This document shows, piece by piece, positions 25,196 to 37,065 of a stretch of DNA of 64,000 nucleotides (the first letter of the stretch is position 1; every line of letters starts with the position of its first letter). The position numbers and the translations under genes are program-made. Location of the stretch: NCBI GenBank assembly GCA_024734555.1, contig JANPWX010000619.1, forward strand, positions 1,934,736-1,998,735, given 5' to 3'. The notes under the pieces are model-generated. The model did no database searches. It had not been told where the DNA came from and worked only from the letters and a program-made list of their open reading frames with translations. This DNA comes from Trochalopteron elliotii (lineage: Eukaryota; Chordata; Aves; Passeriformes; Leiothrichidae).

Positions 25196-28100
25196 ACTCA
25201 CCATAATTTGTCAGCATGTTTCAGGTATTGAGCTATTAGGTAGTAGCAAAATGTGGCTATTTCTTTTCCCTCCAGAATGCCCAACAGAAAGCCGTACTGT
25301 GTCTTGAAATTAACGACCTCCTCTTTAAATCAAAGGTCAAATTTAGATGCAGATCTTAAGTACAGAGGGAGACCATAGCAGAAATCTCCACCAAGTTAGG
25401 CAACATCAGCCTTTTTATAAATGGAAGGTGCTACAGAAGAGAGTTCACGTACTTTGTCTAAAGCACGTTTCTACAGTAAGTGGTTTTAAATGTGAAAATA
25501 AGTACTGATATTTCTGGACATCCCATGTGCTATGGACTAGCTTTCCCTGGTTTTCACTGGTATACTATCAGTTGCATTTAGACTTTGTTTGAATTGTTTA
25601 CTAAGGATATTCTCATTTGTAATTCACTTTGTAGGAATGTTGTACACTGCTAGATTGTTGTCTTGCCTTACAAACATAGACATGTCTCTTTTTGAAATGT
25701 CTGGTTTGTATATTGTGAAATCCGTCATTGCAAACATTGTTAATTCTTCAAATTCCAGAATCTACAGTTTAGTTGTGCAGCTAAGAGAAAAACTTGGCCC
25801 TTAGTGCCTGTTTCCTCATTCAAAGTATTGAATAGCATATATATGGAAGAATGGAAAGTGTCCTTTGTAAATCAGAACAGTGATTGTGTTAATATAAGCA
25901 AACCTAAATCATGTGTTGAATACTTAACAGGCATTAGAATCAATAAGTAGTCTTTAGATTTAAAATTAATGATTTTCTGTGTTCTCCAAAAGTCAAAATC
26001 TCTCAAAGTTGTCTTTGTTGCTTCTGATTTTTCCCAAGAGAATAAGCAGGGTGTGATAAATCATCATAGCCACAAAATAAACAAAGTGCCTAGCAAAAAA
26101 AGGCTTGAATTAGACTTAAAAGAGTAAATCTTTGCCTTAAATATTTTCAATATTTTGAATCTGTAATTGTGGAAATGTAAGATTAAAAGATCTAGTGGAG
26201 CTCTAACCTAACACTATTGTGTAGACAGTAGAAGAGCTTTAACATTGTCTTGACATGAGAATGAGGTCATGTTGTTGGATTAAGTCATCTGACCATGTCC
26301 CTGCTATTTATCTGATAAGTCTTTTATGTGTTTGCTTGATAATGCCAAGTGATGTAGGAAATTTAAATTAATTTAAATTTAATAGAAAAGACCAGCAGAA
26401 TTGCTTACTAAGAGCAAAGAGCTTTTTTCACAATCTTCTATGAAAAATGGCAGACTATGTTTTATTTATGAAATGCTTAAAATTTTTAATTAATAAATAA
26501 ACACATAAACATATATCTATACATAAAGGAAACGTAAGAGGGAAACATAGTTCATAAAAATTAAATGTTGTAAAGGACATTATTGTGAAAGAAAAACTGA
26601 CTTAATTAATTTGAACTAATGTAGAAAACTGTTTAAATGCAAAGAGAAAAATATATTTTGAAATGTAAAAGTTGGGATACAAACTCACAAGAAACTAGCA
26701 AGAGCAGCATTCTTTTCCTCAAGCATCCTTTGTTCAGGTAGCAATGTAAGTAAAAGAGGGGCCATCTCTGGATAATGCTGCAAGCCTAATGCAGAAGGAA
26801 AAATTAGTGCTGATAAAAAGTGTGTATATTTCTATAACATGCAGTGCAATGTTAAGTTTTTCTTGTAGTGATTCATCCCTGTTCACACTGCAGTAAATTT
26901 CTATTTTCTTTTCTTGCAGCCAGATTTGTAACAAATTTGGACATTTATGCCCCATGACTTTTTTTTTTGAGCATGTCAGACTCTTAGAGGAGTTATCCTA
27001 TATTTGTGTCAAAGCTGTCACCTACAAGAAATATGCAATACACTAAAACATAATTTGAAATAAAATATAATCTTTCAGAAAATTTACTCAGGAAAGCCTC
27101 TGTGGGATGAAACAAATGCCTGCCAGAAGTACAAAATTTTTGAAGCTGACTTCCATCTAAGTACCATCTAAGAATAATCAAATAGTGAATGGCTGAGTGA
27201 TGTATACGCTCTTATTTTAGGAATTTATTGTCTTATTTCATTAAGAAAAGAGAAATATGAAATCTGAAGTGTATTGTCAAGAATTTTTAGAGACAGAGGT
27301 AAAAATCCACCTGTGTGAGCTACAAGATGAATTGTGAGGTTAGAGAATGAGGCAATGAATTTACCAATCTGAAATAAACATGTCTGGCCCTGAGGTGGCA
27401 AACTATTACAGGAATCATAAAGAATGTTTGGATAAAGAGAACATTTCTCCCAAAAGTTAAATCCTTTTGAATAATCTGACAGAACATGGGGTTTTTTTTG
27501 AGGCAGTAGTAGCCCTTTTAAGCCACAGAGCAGAAGGTGTTATGCTAAATAAAGCCCTTGGAATGTTTGGATGAACTTCTTGCCTTCTTTTAAAGAAAAT
27601 TTGACATGTTGACACTCCTTCTAAAATTTTGATCTATGATAATCCACGTAAATCCCACCTAGTCAGTTAGTTGGTGTGTGATTTTCTCTCAAGCATAGTA
27701 CCTGACCACCCTTTCTTTTCAAATGCTGGTGACCTCCGAGCAGGTCAGTTTGCACCTTGCTAGTCTCATCTTGGCATACCTCCAAAAGGCAAATAGGTCA
27801 GACTTCTGTTAGTGAGCCAAAAAAGAAAGTTCAGGCTGAATGCTTAACAAGGGAACAGAGCATTCTATAGTAAATGTTATTCTGACACATGGCAGAAAGT
27901 GCCAGAACTTAGTTTGGGAACTTCCAGGAGCACAGAAAATAAACTGCATTCAATCTGCCACGTTCAGCAGTAGGTAATGTGATGTCTTTATCAACACCCA
28001 TGAGCTCTGAGAAAGTTTTTCAACTAATGACAGAGGTTTGCAAGGTTCTGTTCTGCTATGGTAACATACAGATAATTCTGATGGACATTAATGAGAGCTC

Positions 28101-31100
28101 CTAGAGTATGCTATTGAGCTCATAAGATTATTGTCATAAATACACATAAGCATCACTACAAGGCCTGGCAGTGATTTGGTCTCTGCTTCTTGCTTTATCT
28201 AAATCTCAGCTTTGAGTTCTGTGTGGAAACCTTTATTACTCTTTTGGAATAGGTGATAAGCACACAAATTCTGACCAAGTCCATTAAGACTTTATACCAT
28301 AAGAGCACCTAGTGATGCTAATGTACTGCAGGATTGGGCAAATGGGGACAAAAGAATTTTATTTATAATAATGATAACTTGAAAATATATCAAAATTTAT
28401 TTTTATTACATAGATAAAAGCAATAGCACTCCCTGTAAGAATTAAAAGGCACATTATAAAAGTATTTCTTAATGGTACAAATAGGTTTGTTAATCCAAAT
28501 GCTGTTTGATCATTCAAAAGAGATTTTTGAAGACAGCCATTAATCAGTGTCAGATTCAAAAAGAGTTCCATGCTTTCTTCACAGTTAGGATGTAAAATGT
28601 TATACTTTCATATTCATACATTTCTTGTGCCTGTTATGTGTCTTGAAAATTAGGGGATACTGCATGTAGAAATGTTCACAAGATTATCTAATTCTGGAGC
28701 TTCCTAAGTTAGTGTTCGAGATGAAAGATTTTGCTTGTCAGCAATTTTCTGAGAAAAAAACCCACATTACAGCTAGAAATCATTTACTGAGAAGCTTCTA
28801 TCAAGGAAAAAAAATGGGAAATCAAAACAATGCTAAAGAAATAATTCAAGTAGCAATGAAGCCAATGAAGCCAAATATATTTATGGTCTACTCCGATGTG
28901 AGTCTGCAGACTAGTGTAGAAAAAAATGGTTGAGCTTTTCCTGCAGAATTTAGATCATTTTTCTGTACACAGCCACATAAAGCTCATTGGCACTCAGTGT
29001 CTGTAAGATAGCTACCTTTCTCTTAAATTTGATGTAAATAGGTCAGTAAATTCAGTATTTTGGTGAGGCAGCTATGCAGACAAACAGAACAATACCATAG
29101 AACTTGTTTTCATAGGAACGAAAAAAAAGTTTTATTCCCCTAAATAGGAGGACTTCAAAGTGATTTTTATGAATATGTCATCATGTTGTTTTTATATTAT
29201 CTCTGAATTTCATGCTCATTGAAACTTTATTTTCATTCTTTCTAACTTGTGTAGCTAACTATTAGTGGTAAAGGGGCAGGGTGTGCTGTGAAAAAAAAGT
29301 GAACAAGCTTTTTGATACTTCTCTTCACTAATTTTAAGGCAGCCAAAACTGAAAAATGTATATATGATAATTTGATGAGTTGGAAATATTTGTAGTGATG
29401 TGTATTCATATGAAAATGTTATTAATGCATAAATTGAAATACAAATTAATTCTCTAAAAGCATAAACTTAAAATGGATTTAGATCAGAAAATGAGGGAAG
29501 AGTGGAGCTGTGTTACTAAGAATGACCATTAAACAAAAAGTTTGCATGTTACAGAAAATTATTTTTGACACATTAAAATACATCCAATCTATGTTCATTG
29601 TAATTCACTTTATGGTGAGTCACTTAACAGGGAAATATATATCATTTATAATGCTATCCCTAATGCTTTTAAACTGTAATATCCTTTCCTCATTGAGTGC
29701 TTGTCAATTTCTCTGATCTAGAGTTGATTTCATAAATTAACTAGGCCGAGTAAGTAGAGAGTTATGGTTAGAAGAAACAGAGAAAGCAAATAAATACTGA
29801 TCTACCACCCTGAAGTTCCTTCCAAAATCCTGATTTTCAGTATAATTCAGAGTTGCATGAAATATCTTTTGTCAACTCATCCTCAGTGTCCATAGACTAA
29901 TCAATGTGTTATTTTATGGCATAAACTAAAGTATTTTTATGTGATGTCATCTGTATGAAAATTGCCGCACAAGCACCACAGCCCAAACACCATGTATGCT
30001 GTGATATTGCTCAGTTTTCTCTTTTCTCCCTTCCATTAATTCCTTCACACTTGCACAAAGTCATTGACTCTTGTTTCACCTATTTGGTAATGGGAACTGT
30101 TCTACTCCTTGGCGTTGGTCCATGTGAATCATGAAACCCATTAGGGCAGTCTTCTCAGAACTACATTTATAGGCTATTCATTAGAGCATCCTTATTTGTC
30201 TTTTGCTTAGAAATGAGACTGTCCATAATAATTTTTTCTTGTTTTATGTTTTAGACCAGCACATTATAAGTTTCCATTGGAAGTTGCATCATATGTTGTT
30301 TATTGATACATTTCCATCAGACTTCTTCTTTAGATGAATATTTATTCTCTCAGCCCTTTCTTAGTCCTTTTATTGCTCACAGCACCACAGGCCAATAAAC
30401 AGTATCAATTATAGATGCAAGGTTATTGCTAGAGAGGCTGGATATTGATCTCACATAAGTTAGAATTGGTTGAAGGAATGAACTTATTTCTTGGCAGGTG
30501 TCCATATCATGAAGCAATCACCATAAATATCTTCATCTTGGCCTTTCTTTGACTCATATTACAAATATAAGAAGTTGAAGAATCAGGATGAAGCAATATT
30601 GCATGCAAAGTTGAAACACATTAGGTAGCCAGCCTGTGAGGAAAAACATGCTATCTCTGTACAAAAATTGAGGACTTTAGCCTGCCAGTTTGATATTTTG
30701 CAAAATTAAGATCTTAAATAACAAATTTCTTTAAAGGAAAAAGATGTGTCATCATTAGTGTAATCATCTTTCATACATTTTCTCAATCAAAACTTCAAGT
30801 ATTTACTTGTAAAGATGCTGAGTGTCAAGCAATATATGACAATATTTCAATTTCTCATATTTTCTTTAATAAGAGAGGGGGAAAACTTTGGGGTTTGCCA
30901 TAGATTGTGAAATGTTTTAATTGATTCTTTGGTCTCAAAAAATATTCAGCATTGAATCCAAATGCTACATCTAAAGGTTGATGTTACTTTGAGACTAGTT
31001 TTAATGAGGGATTGCAGCTGAGCCAACCTCAATTGCTCGGTTGCAGCTTGGGCAAGTAGAAAAACCCTGATGATTGATCTACATGGGTGAGTTGGCATCA

Positions 31101-34100
31101 GTTTTCAAGCCGTCTGTGCAGAGGCAGAACATTCAGCAGGAAGAATTAGAAAGGAAAAGGGAGAACAAACGTTTATCACCCATTTAGTAGCATTTTATGG
31201 CAGTGTTATGGTAAACTGAGAGATGAATGCGTACATTCATGTATTTTGTGCTTTTCTGAGGCACTAATAACATTAAATCAGACTTAATACTTCACACCAA
31301 ATGTTCAGTAAAATAGGGAACGATGTGAATATTTGTTGATTCTATATGGTACGGGTACAGCATCAAAACTAGTGCCTGAAAAACATAAAATGCTGCAAAA
31401 TAGAGGTCAGAATTATGCTAATGTCATGATAATATAAAAATATTAAGTCACCAAATGACAGGATTACAACCCAACTATCTTCAGTCCCTAGGAACCTTTC
31501 AGCTAAGCTCATAGTAAATAAAACACCAGTTCTACAACAGGAGTCTGATTACAAATTTACACATTTGTATTATTACAACTGCACAAAGCATTCACCTCTA
31601 GAGACTGGGTTAAATCTGATTTAGGTTACTGGAGAATATTAGTGTAGTTGTCCCAGCCTAGTAGATACTTCATCATATAATAAAACCTCCTCTCAATCCT
31701 GAAACCAGTCAATGTGATTAAGATGTTCTATTTAGAAAGGGCTAGGATTGGAATAGCCAGAGATTAAAGTAAAGTGACAGGCCTGTATGAAAAAAAACAT
31801 GCTCATTACTCTAATTATCTGGATATATATCTAATTGCCAGTTTCTCTACAAAAGTCAGTATTCAGTGTGCTAGTAATTTGGATAAAGAGGGATGAACAG
31901 GTGGAGTGCAGGTGTGCATTTAAAGAAAAGGGCATGACTGAAGTATATTACAAAGTCAAACCATGGAAGAAGATCTTAGTTCACAATATTCAGCAATTTC
32001 ATATTATCAGACGTTGCTATTTTTTTTTTCTTTTCAGATATCCAGGGCAAGTCCATATTTGGTGTATTTTTTTGTGTTTTCTGTGCAGGTATAAATGCTG
32101 TGGAGTTTATTACATTATTGGAGTCAGTCGAGAAAAGCTTTTTTTCAGTAACTATTTCACTTCCGTTATTGATCCTATTTTACTATTCAGTTCATTTTCT
32201 ATAATTGTTTAAAATAATTGTATTGCAAGAATTTAATGACGATCTATATCTATTCAAATACAATGGAGATAATAAAGTCTTTGCTTGTCAATACTATCAA
32301 ATTTTTTTTCTCTTATTGTATTCCCTTTCTTCTTATTAGATTTTTAGGCAGGCATTTTAAATTTCTGCAGACATAAACTATGTAGAGCCAAGCCACTGTA
32401 AAGGCCTAACACATCAGTAAATGTCACTAAAGTGTCAGCTCTTTGCATCATAACCGCAGTTCATTTCTCAACATTGACAGTGATGCTTTTACTGGATAAG
32501 AATTGGAATGGGCATATTTCCAGATCTTAATTACATCAGGCATAGGGATGAGGAACAGTCTTTTTCCTCATGGGGAAGGGAGGGTAGAGCTGAATTTGGC
32601 TATCTAGAGCCCTATGCATCCCCGTTTATCTGGAGATAATAGGATTAAGTTAAGCTATGGGACTTCCATAGCTAGAACTGCCTTGCTGCCTTCAGCAGGG
32701 GTCTAATAAGGATAGATATAATTGGGTAAATAGTGAATAAGAATAAAAAAAGTACACAGTATAAGGAGTATGCTTGTGAATAAATGATGGCAAATTGGAT
32801 TCCATCCAATCCCTGCAGAGCTGGTTAAGATATAGCAGCAACACATGTGGAATTACAGGATGAAATGCATTATCTTTCTTGTTTTCTAACTTTTACCATC
32901 TTGTCTGAAATCTTACATCCAAAATAACTTAAAGTTTAAAGAGAATATGGGCAAGGGGAATTGCAGCATTTGTTTGGTATTAAGCAGAACCTTTTTAATG
33001 CAGTTCATATAAGGTTATACATCCACAAAATGTAAGTGGATATGAATACATGTTGCACAAATGGGACTTTTGGTTTTATGACCCATAGCCACTTACTGAA
33101 TTTAGTCTATTAACAGTTTAGCATTTACTTTCACTTTTTTTGCAACTCAAAAAGAAGAACAAACATGGAGAATGTAGCCCCAATTAAATAATTAATTAGA
33201 TAATTCACTAGCAGATATTCCTTAATTTATTTAAATACAGGACTCCTAATCTATTTTCTATTTTGATGCTGTTTAAAAATGCAGATAATAATTCCTTCAA
33301 GAAAAAAAACAAAGTGCAGAACTATAACTGGAGGTCAAAAGGTGTTTTGTCACAATTTTCTGTCCATAAAAGTACACCAGAAGTCCTTGTCTGGTGTAGA
33401 AGGAGTAGTCATTTAATTATAATTTATTTTCATGCTTGTGACTTACAGTGTGTAATTGTGAATATGAAATAACCTGGGTTGTTGGAGTTCCTTTGCAAAC
33501 AGAGAGCAATCGTATCCATGAAATTTTCAAAGGCTGCTCCAGAGCTGTGGAACAAGATTCAAAATCCTGTTGTAGACTAAAAAGATGTGACCCCCCCTCA
33601 ATTTCTTCCATTTTGTGGAGGCATGACACCAATCCGATGCTAGCACGCCTCAGGAGTGATTTTGTAAATCATTAGGATGCTGTGGTAGGTATAGTTTTAG
33701 AAATAGAATGGCTTGTCTCTGCATTTCCTCTCCTCTCCTTTTTGCTCTTGAATATAGCCCTGATTTTGAATTGTTGAAGCTAAGGGTTAAACTATCAGAT
33801 TGCTCCATCCATATCCAGGTTATTATTTACCTGCCAAAAGGTTTGCACATACTAATGCATTTCTTATAAATCTGGCCCTGTGTTAAAAAGTTGTTAAAAA
33901 GTATAGCCCTATCTGGCTATAAAGCAGAGTGCAGCATTAGTATATTTACAAGCAAGGTCATTATATTTATTAATAACACTGTATACAGAATGACAAAAAC
34001 TTTAAGAAAAGGAATCATGGAAAGGCAGCCAATCTAGTCAAGTGGGGAATAGCAACAAAGAGATTACCATGAGCAATAAACTGAAGACTTCTGAAGAAAT

Positions 34101-34122
34101 GTAAGCAGTCCACTTAAGAGAG
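25196..34122. other. Non-coding AT-rich stretch, no gene seen
   Basis: Nearly 9 kb without a recognisable gene or clear transposable element. Random-looking frames reach 125 codons (31835-32212, plus strand, Phe/Cys/Tyr-rich with a T run inside). Minor structure: an AT palindrome at 26359-26380 (listed separately), many short A/T runs, and a run of seven C near 33590. The patch 32380-32490 is less AT-rich and could be conserved sequence, but that is a guess. Confidence 0.55.
26359..26380. repeat. 22-bp perfect AT-only palindrome
   Basis: The 22 bases are identical to their own reverse complement and are made only of A and T in blocks of two or three. It could extrude as a cruciform or contain overlapping homeodomain-type TTAATT cores, but AT-rich DNA makes such palindromes by chance more often than mixed sequence does. 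Confidence 0.6.
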
Positions 34123-34345
34123 GACTGGGATGTCTATGAGCCTAAGCAGGAGCAATTTAAAAGGATAATTAGAAGAGCTAAAAGAAATACTGAATGTTGT
34201 GGTGTGAAATATATCAGGAAACAATAAAAGATTCTTCAAATATATTTGCAGAAGACAGAAAGTGAAAGAGAAAGTTAGTCCACCAGAAATGAGTGTTGGG
34301 AATTGGAGACAAGGTTATACAGGGAAATAGAGTTTTCTTTTCGTT
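34123..34345 (+). pseudogene. CR1 LINE ORF2 fragment, frameshifted
   Basis: Remnant of the CR1 retrotransposon ORF2 from the linker between the endonuclease and reverse transcriptase domains. In the frame starting at 34123 it reads DWDVYEPKQEQFKRII and continues with RRAKRNTECC and YIRK. The frame then stops at a TAA. After a one-base shift the frame resumes as NNKRFFKYICRRQKVKEK and reaches a stop at about 34330. Both halves match the CR1 pattern of a Lys/Arg-rich linker (…FKR.TR.AKR….NIRKNNKRFFKYI…K). Neither the endonuclease catalytic part nor the reverse transcriptase is present, and no 3' end lies within reach, so it is an internal fragment. Weak similarity may begin upstream (about 34060). 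It is long dead and most like the old turtle/crocodilian-type CR1s, so it may be of similar age to the copy at 16.8-17.3 kb. Confidence 0.7.
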
Positions 34346-35245
34346 TTGTTTTTGCAGGCTTTTCCCAGAGATTTTATAGTATGAGTTCTACAGCATACAT
34401 AGGTACCAAAGCAATGAACATGGCTGCGTAAAGGCTGAAATTTCAATGAAGATGAAGAACCAAGTACAAATCCATATAACCACTAGTGGCATTTCATGGA
34501 AATTACCTAATGAAGTGCATACAACTATTTTTATCAAAAAGAAATAAAAGCTAACTGATTGAAGACTACAGGAATAAAAAAAAATAGCTTCTAAAATATA
34601 TTTCTATTTCTGTTTATAGATTTTTTTTTTTTTTTGATAGAAAGCACCTATAAAAACATGACCTTTTTTAAAGGAATTCTGTAAACAGTACCTACCTGCT
34701 ATGGGATTCAAATCAAATATGTATCAGGTAGCTTCATTTCAGGCCTGGGGTTACAGCCCTACACAGGTGATATTCCTGTGTGTACATGTTTAAATTTGAG
34801 GGATGTGGTTAGCTCTTCTGAAATTTTCAAGCTTTTGGAGATACTGCTGTCTTACAGGAGCTGGCATGTTTGTTATATATTGTACCTGGGTTTCCCGGTA
34901 ACTCAGTGTTGGAAAAATATAAGGAAAGAGTCAGGGGATGCTAATGAAATTGTCATTTGCATTCACTCAGTTGCTTTTATGGTAGAGATTTTTTTGGAAA
35001 ATGTTGTGAGAGGTTTACTTTGAAATGTTTGCAAAATCTTCATATAGGCAGAAAGGAAAATATAACAAATTAATAGAGTTTATCACTAGAAAGCCTTCAT
35101 TCTTAGGAATTAAATTCTGATTCATTCAAAATCAGTAGGAGTTGTACTACTGACTAGACCTAAATGCCAATCAAATTGATACTTGCTGTCTTTTTTATTT
35201 TTCGTTTATAACAGTAAAATAATTTCTTATCTTCTTTAATCAGTC
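34346..35245. other. Non-coding stretch with an old repeat fragment
   Basis: No gene. It includes a run of 15 T at 34621-34635 and an old repeat piece at 35107-35168, listed separately. Confidence 0.55.
35107..35168. repeat. Possible old amniote palindromic repeat
   Basis: The words AAATTCTGATTCATT, AATCAGTAGGAGTT and ACTACTGACTAGACC in this order resemble a diverged member of the self-complementary repeat group seen at 16121-16195, whose consensus carries AAATTCTGAT…TCAATGGGAGTTTT…CATTGACT blocks. Similarity is by eye and the family name is not certain. Confidence 0.4.
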
Positions 35246-35304
35246 ATGAACACCTAGTATTTTAAAAAACATCTAGTATTTTAGATGAACATCTAGTATT
35301 TTAG
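35246..35304 (+). repeat. Three-copy minisatellite, about 20-bp unit
   Basis: Three consecutive units share the core 'ACATCTAGTATTTTA' (first copy ACACCTAGTATTTTA). Units run approximately 35246-35264, 35265-35284 and 35285-35304. Copies two and three are nearly identical; copy one differs by a T-to-C change and an A-rich end. The copy number is low enough that length polymorphism is plausible. Confidence 0.8.
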
Positions 35305-36302
35305 CCTTGAAAAACATTACATGTGGAGCAAAAGGAAATCTATTATTTTTTTTTTTATTCTAGATAGGGCAATAATAATTTCAGGATAGTAATCTAAGAA
35401 CCTCACTTGATTAATAATAGTATAGCAACTACCAGAACAAGAAATATAACAAATACAGTTGAAATCACTGAGTTTATTGTTATTAGAATTCTTGAAAACT
35501 GATCTGCACCTGCATCCATCTTAACTGAAATTGTCCCCAACTCTTAAGAGATCTATCCCTAAACTGAACAAATCATGGTGACATGAAATCCTGTATCTTC
35601 ATTATGAATCCCTATATAATACAATCTCATTCAGTCTTCAACCGTCTTTTTATTCTCTTTGGATTATCTTCAGGCTCAAAATTAGCAAAAAGCATTTCAT
35701 TGGGATCAGTGGAGTTCCTGAGATATAAACCTTGGAAAGGATGTCTGTATCATTGGGGAAATTGTTATATTTCATTGAGCTATAATTGTAATATAATTTA
35801 TCCAATTTAAAGTGATTTAAATTTATACTAGTATCAGAAACTGAATGCAAAATTACTCAACAGTTCCATTATAATGCTTCTTTAGAACTTTTCAATAGTT
35901 TTTCCTTCTCTTAAATTTCTGTTAAAGAGTAATTTTAAAAATTAAATCTAAAGGAGAATTTCATCCAACTTCAGAATTTTCACCTCCACTCCAATACAGT
36001 CTCCTTCATGAAAAGATGAAACTCTTGAGCATCATGCTCAAATTTTAAATCTATATGTATATTGAAAATTAAAACTCAATTTTTAATTTTTATCTAATTC
36101 TCTGATTTCTTGGAAAGGTTTTTCACAACTCCTTCAGATCACAGGAAAGACCTTGTCTCCTTGAATATTTTCCAGAGTACCACATTCAGTTATAGCATCA
36201 GAAACTAGGAAAGGCCTGAAAATTTCCCTTACCTTAGTAATACTCAGAAAAAGATGGAACTAGTATTCAGAAGTGTGTGCTGAGATTATGCTGAGTTTAT
36301 AT
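35305..36302. other. Non-coding AT-rich stretch, no gene seen
   Basis: No gene or recognisable repeat. Poly-T near 35347 and several AT-rich inverted words are the only structure. Confidence 0.55.
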
Positions 36303-36330
36303 TTGTCAGTATTATACATTGTCAGTATTA
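36303..36330 (+). repeat. 12-bp direct repeat, 16-bp period
   Basis: TTGTCAGTATTA occurs at 36303-36314 and again at 36319-36330, separated by four bases. It sits just before the AP-1-like palindrome at 36348 and may be part of the same regulatory patch, or may be a small replication-slippage duplication. Confidence 0.7.
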
Positions 36331-36347
36331 TTGCAATTGGAGTCACT

Positions 36348-36365
36348 CTTAGTCAATTGACTAAG
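36348..36365. promoter_or_regulatory. 18-bp perfect palindrome with two AP-1-like sites
   Basis: CTTAGTCAATTGACTAAG equals its own reverse complement. Each half contains a TTAGTCA/TGACTAA word, a variant of the AP-1 (Jun/Fos) site TGAGTCA, arranged head to head over AATT. Arrangement and length are seen directly; binding is inference. No promoter or transcript is visible nearby, so if real it would be a distal element. Confidence 0.35.
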
Positions 36366-36944
36366 GGTCATGGCCATGAATGTAGTGACAGCTGTTGCAT
36401 GAAAATGGCTTTGCTCTAAACATTGTCCAAAAATCAGTTGACACCAGTATCTTATGTGACATCTTACTGCTCTTAGTGCTGCGTCAAGGGGAGGCTGTGG
36501 CCAAGAAGGCCACTTGACTTTTTAGTAGAGCCTTACCCACATTAATTTCTGGAACCAAATTTTATCTACGTTTTAATATTACATTTTTTACCATTGTTTC
36601 CTCTTTGTCCCAGAGTCTGTGAGCCAACAGATAAATGTGCCAGGAAGCTAATAAACACTCCTATCATCCAAGCTATCAACATTATTGTGATGAATTGGGA
36701 AATGTGTTTGCAGTTTTACCTTAGATCACTAGTGGTACTTGGTGCTTATTACCTACGGGCTTGAATGTATACACGCAAAGAGAATAACTGTCTGAAAGGT
36801 TTAATGATACTTGTGGTGCAGTCAACCATTATTTCCCTCTGACAGATTCTACTACCTGAAAGACTCAGGTTAATATAATGATTGAGTGCTTCCACTTTAT
36901 GCCATATGCAGTAGTGGTATTGCTCTGTATATCACATGTAATAT
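36366..36944. other. Non-coding stretch, no gene seen
   Basis: No gene or recognisable repeat in this interval between the palindrome and the MIR/L2-type fossil. Confidence 0.5.
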
Positions 36945-37065
36945 TATCTAGCACTTGTAAAGTGTTTTGCATGTGCACTCTGCTTTATGACCATTAACTA
37001 ATTAATCCTCACAATGGCTCAGTGAGGTAAACAACAAGATGCTATCACCCATTATTATCGCATGG
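36945..37065 (+). mobile_element. MIR/L2-type retroposon fossil
   Basis: The order of words matches the widespread MIR/L2-like 3' region. TAGCACTTGTAAAGTG and GTTTTGCATG are followed by 'CCATTAACTAATTAATCC', 'TCACAATGGCTCAGTGAGG', then 'TTATTATC'. The usual form is CATTAACTCATTTAATCCTCACAA…CTGTGAGGTA…ATTATTATCC. The following CCCATTTTACAGATGAGG block is not preserved. This class was active before the split of birds from other amniotes, so the copy is very old. It has no coding capacity. Whether it is MIR (a SINE) or L2 (a LINE) cannot be decided from this fragment. Confidence 0.65.
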
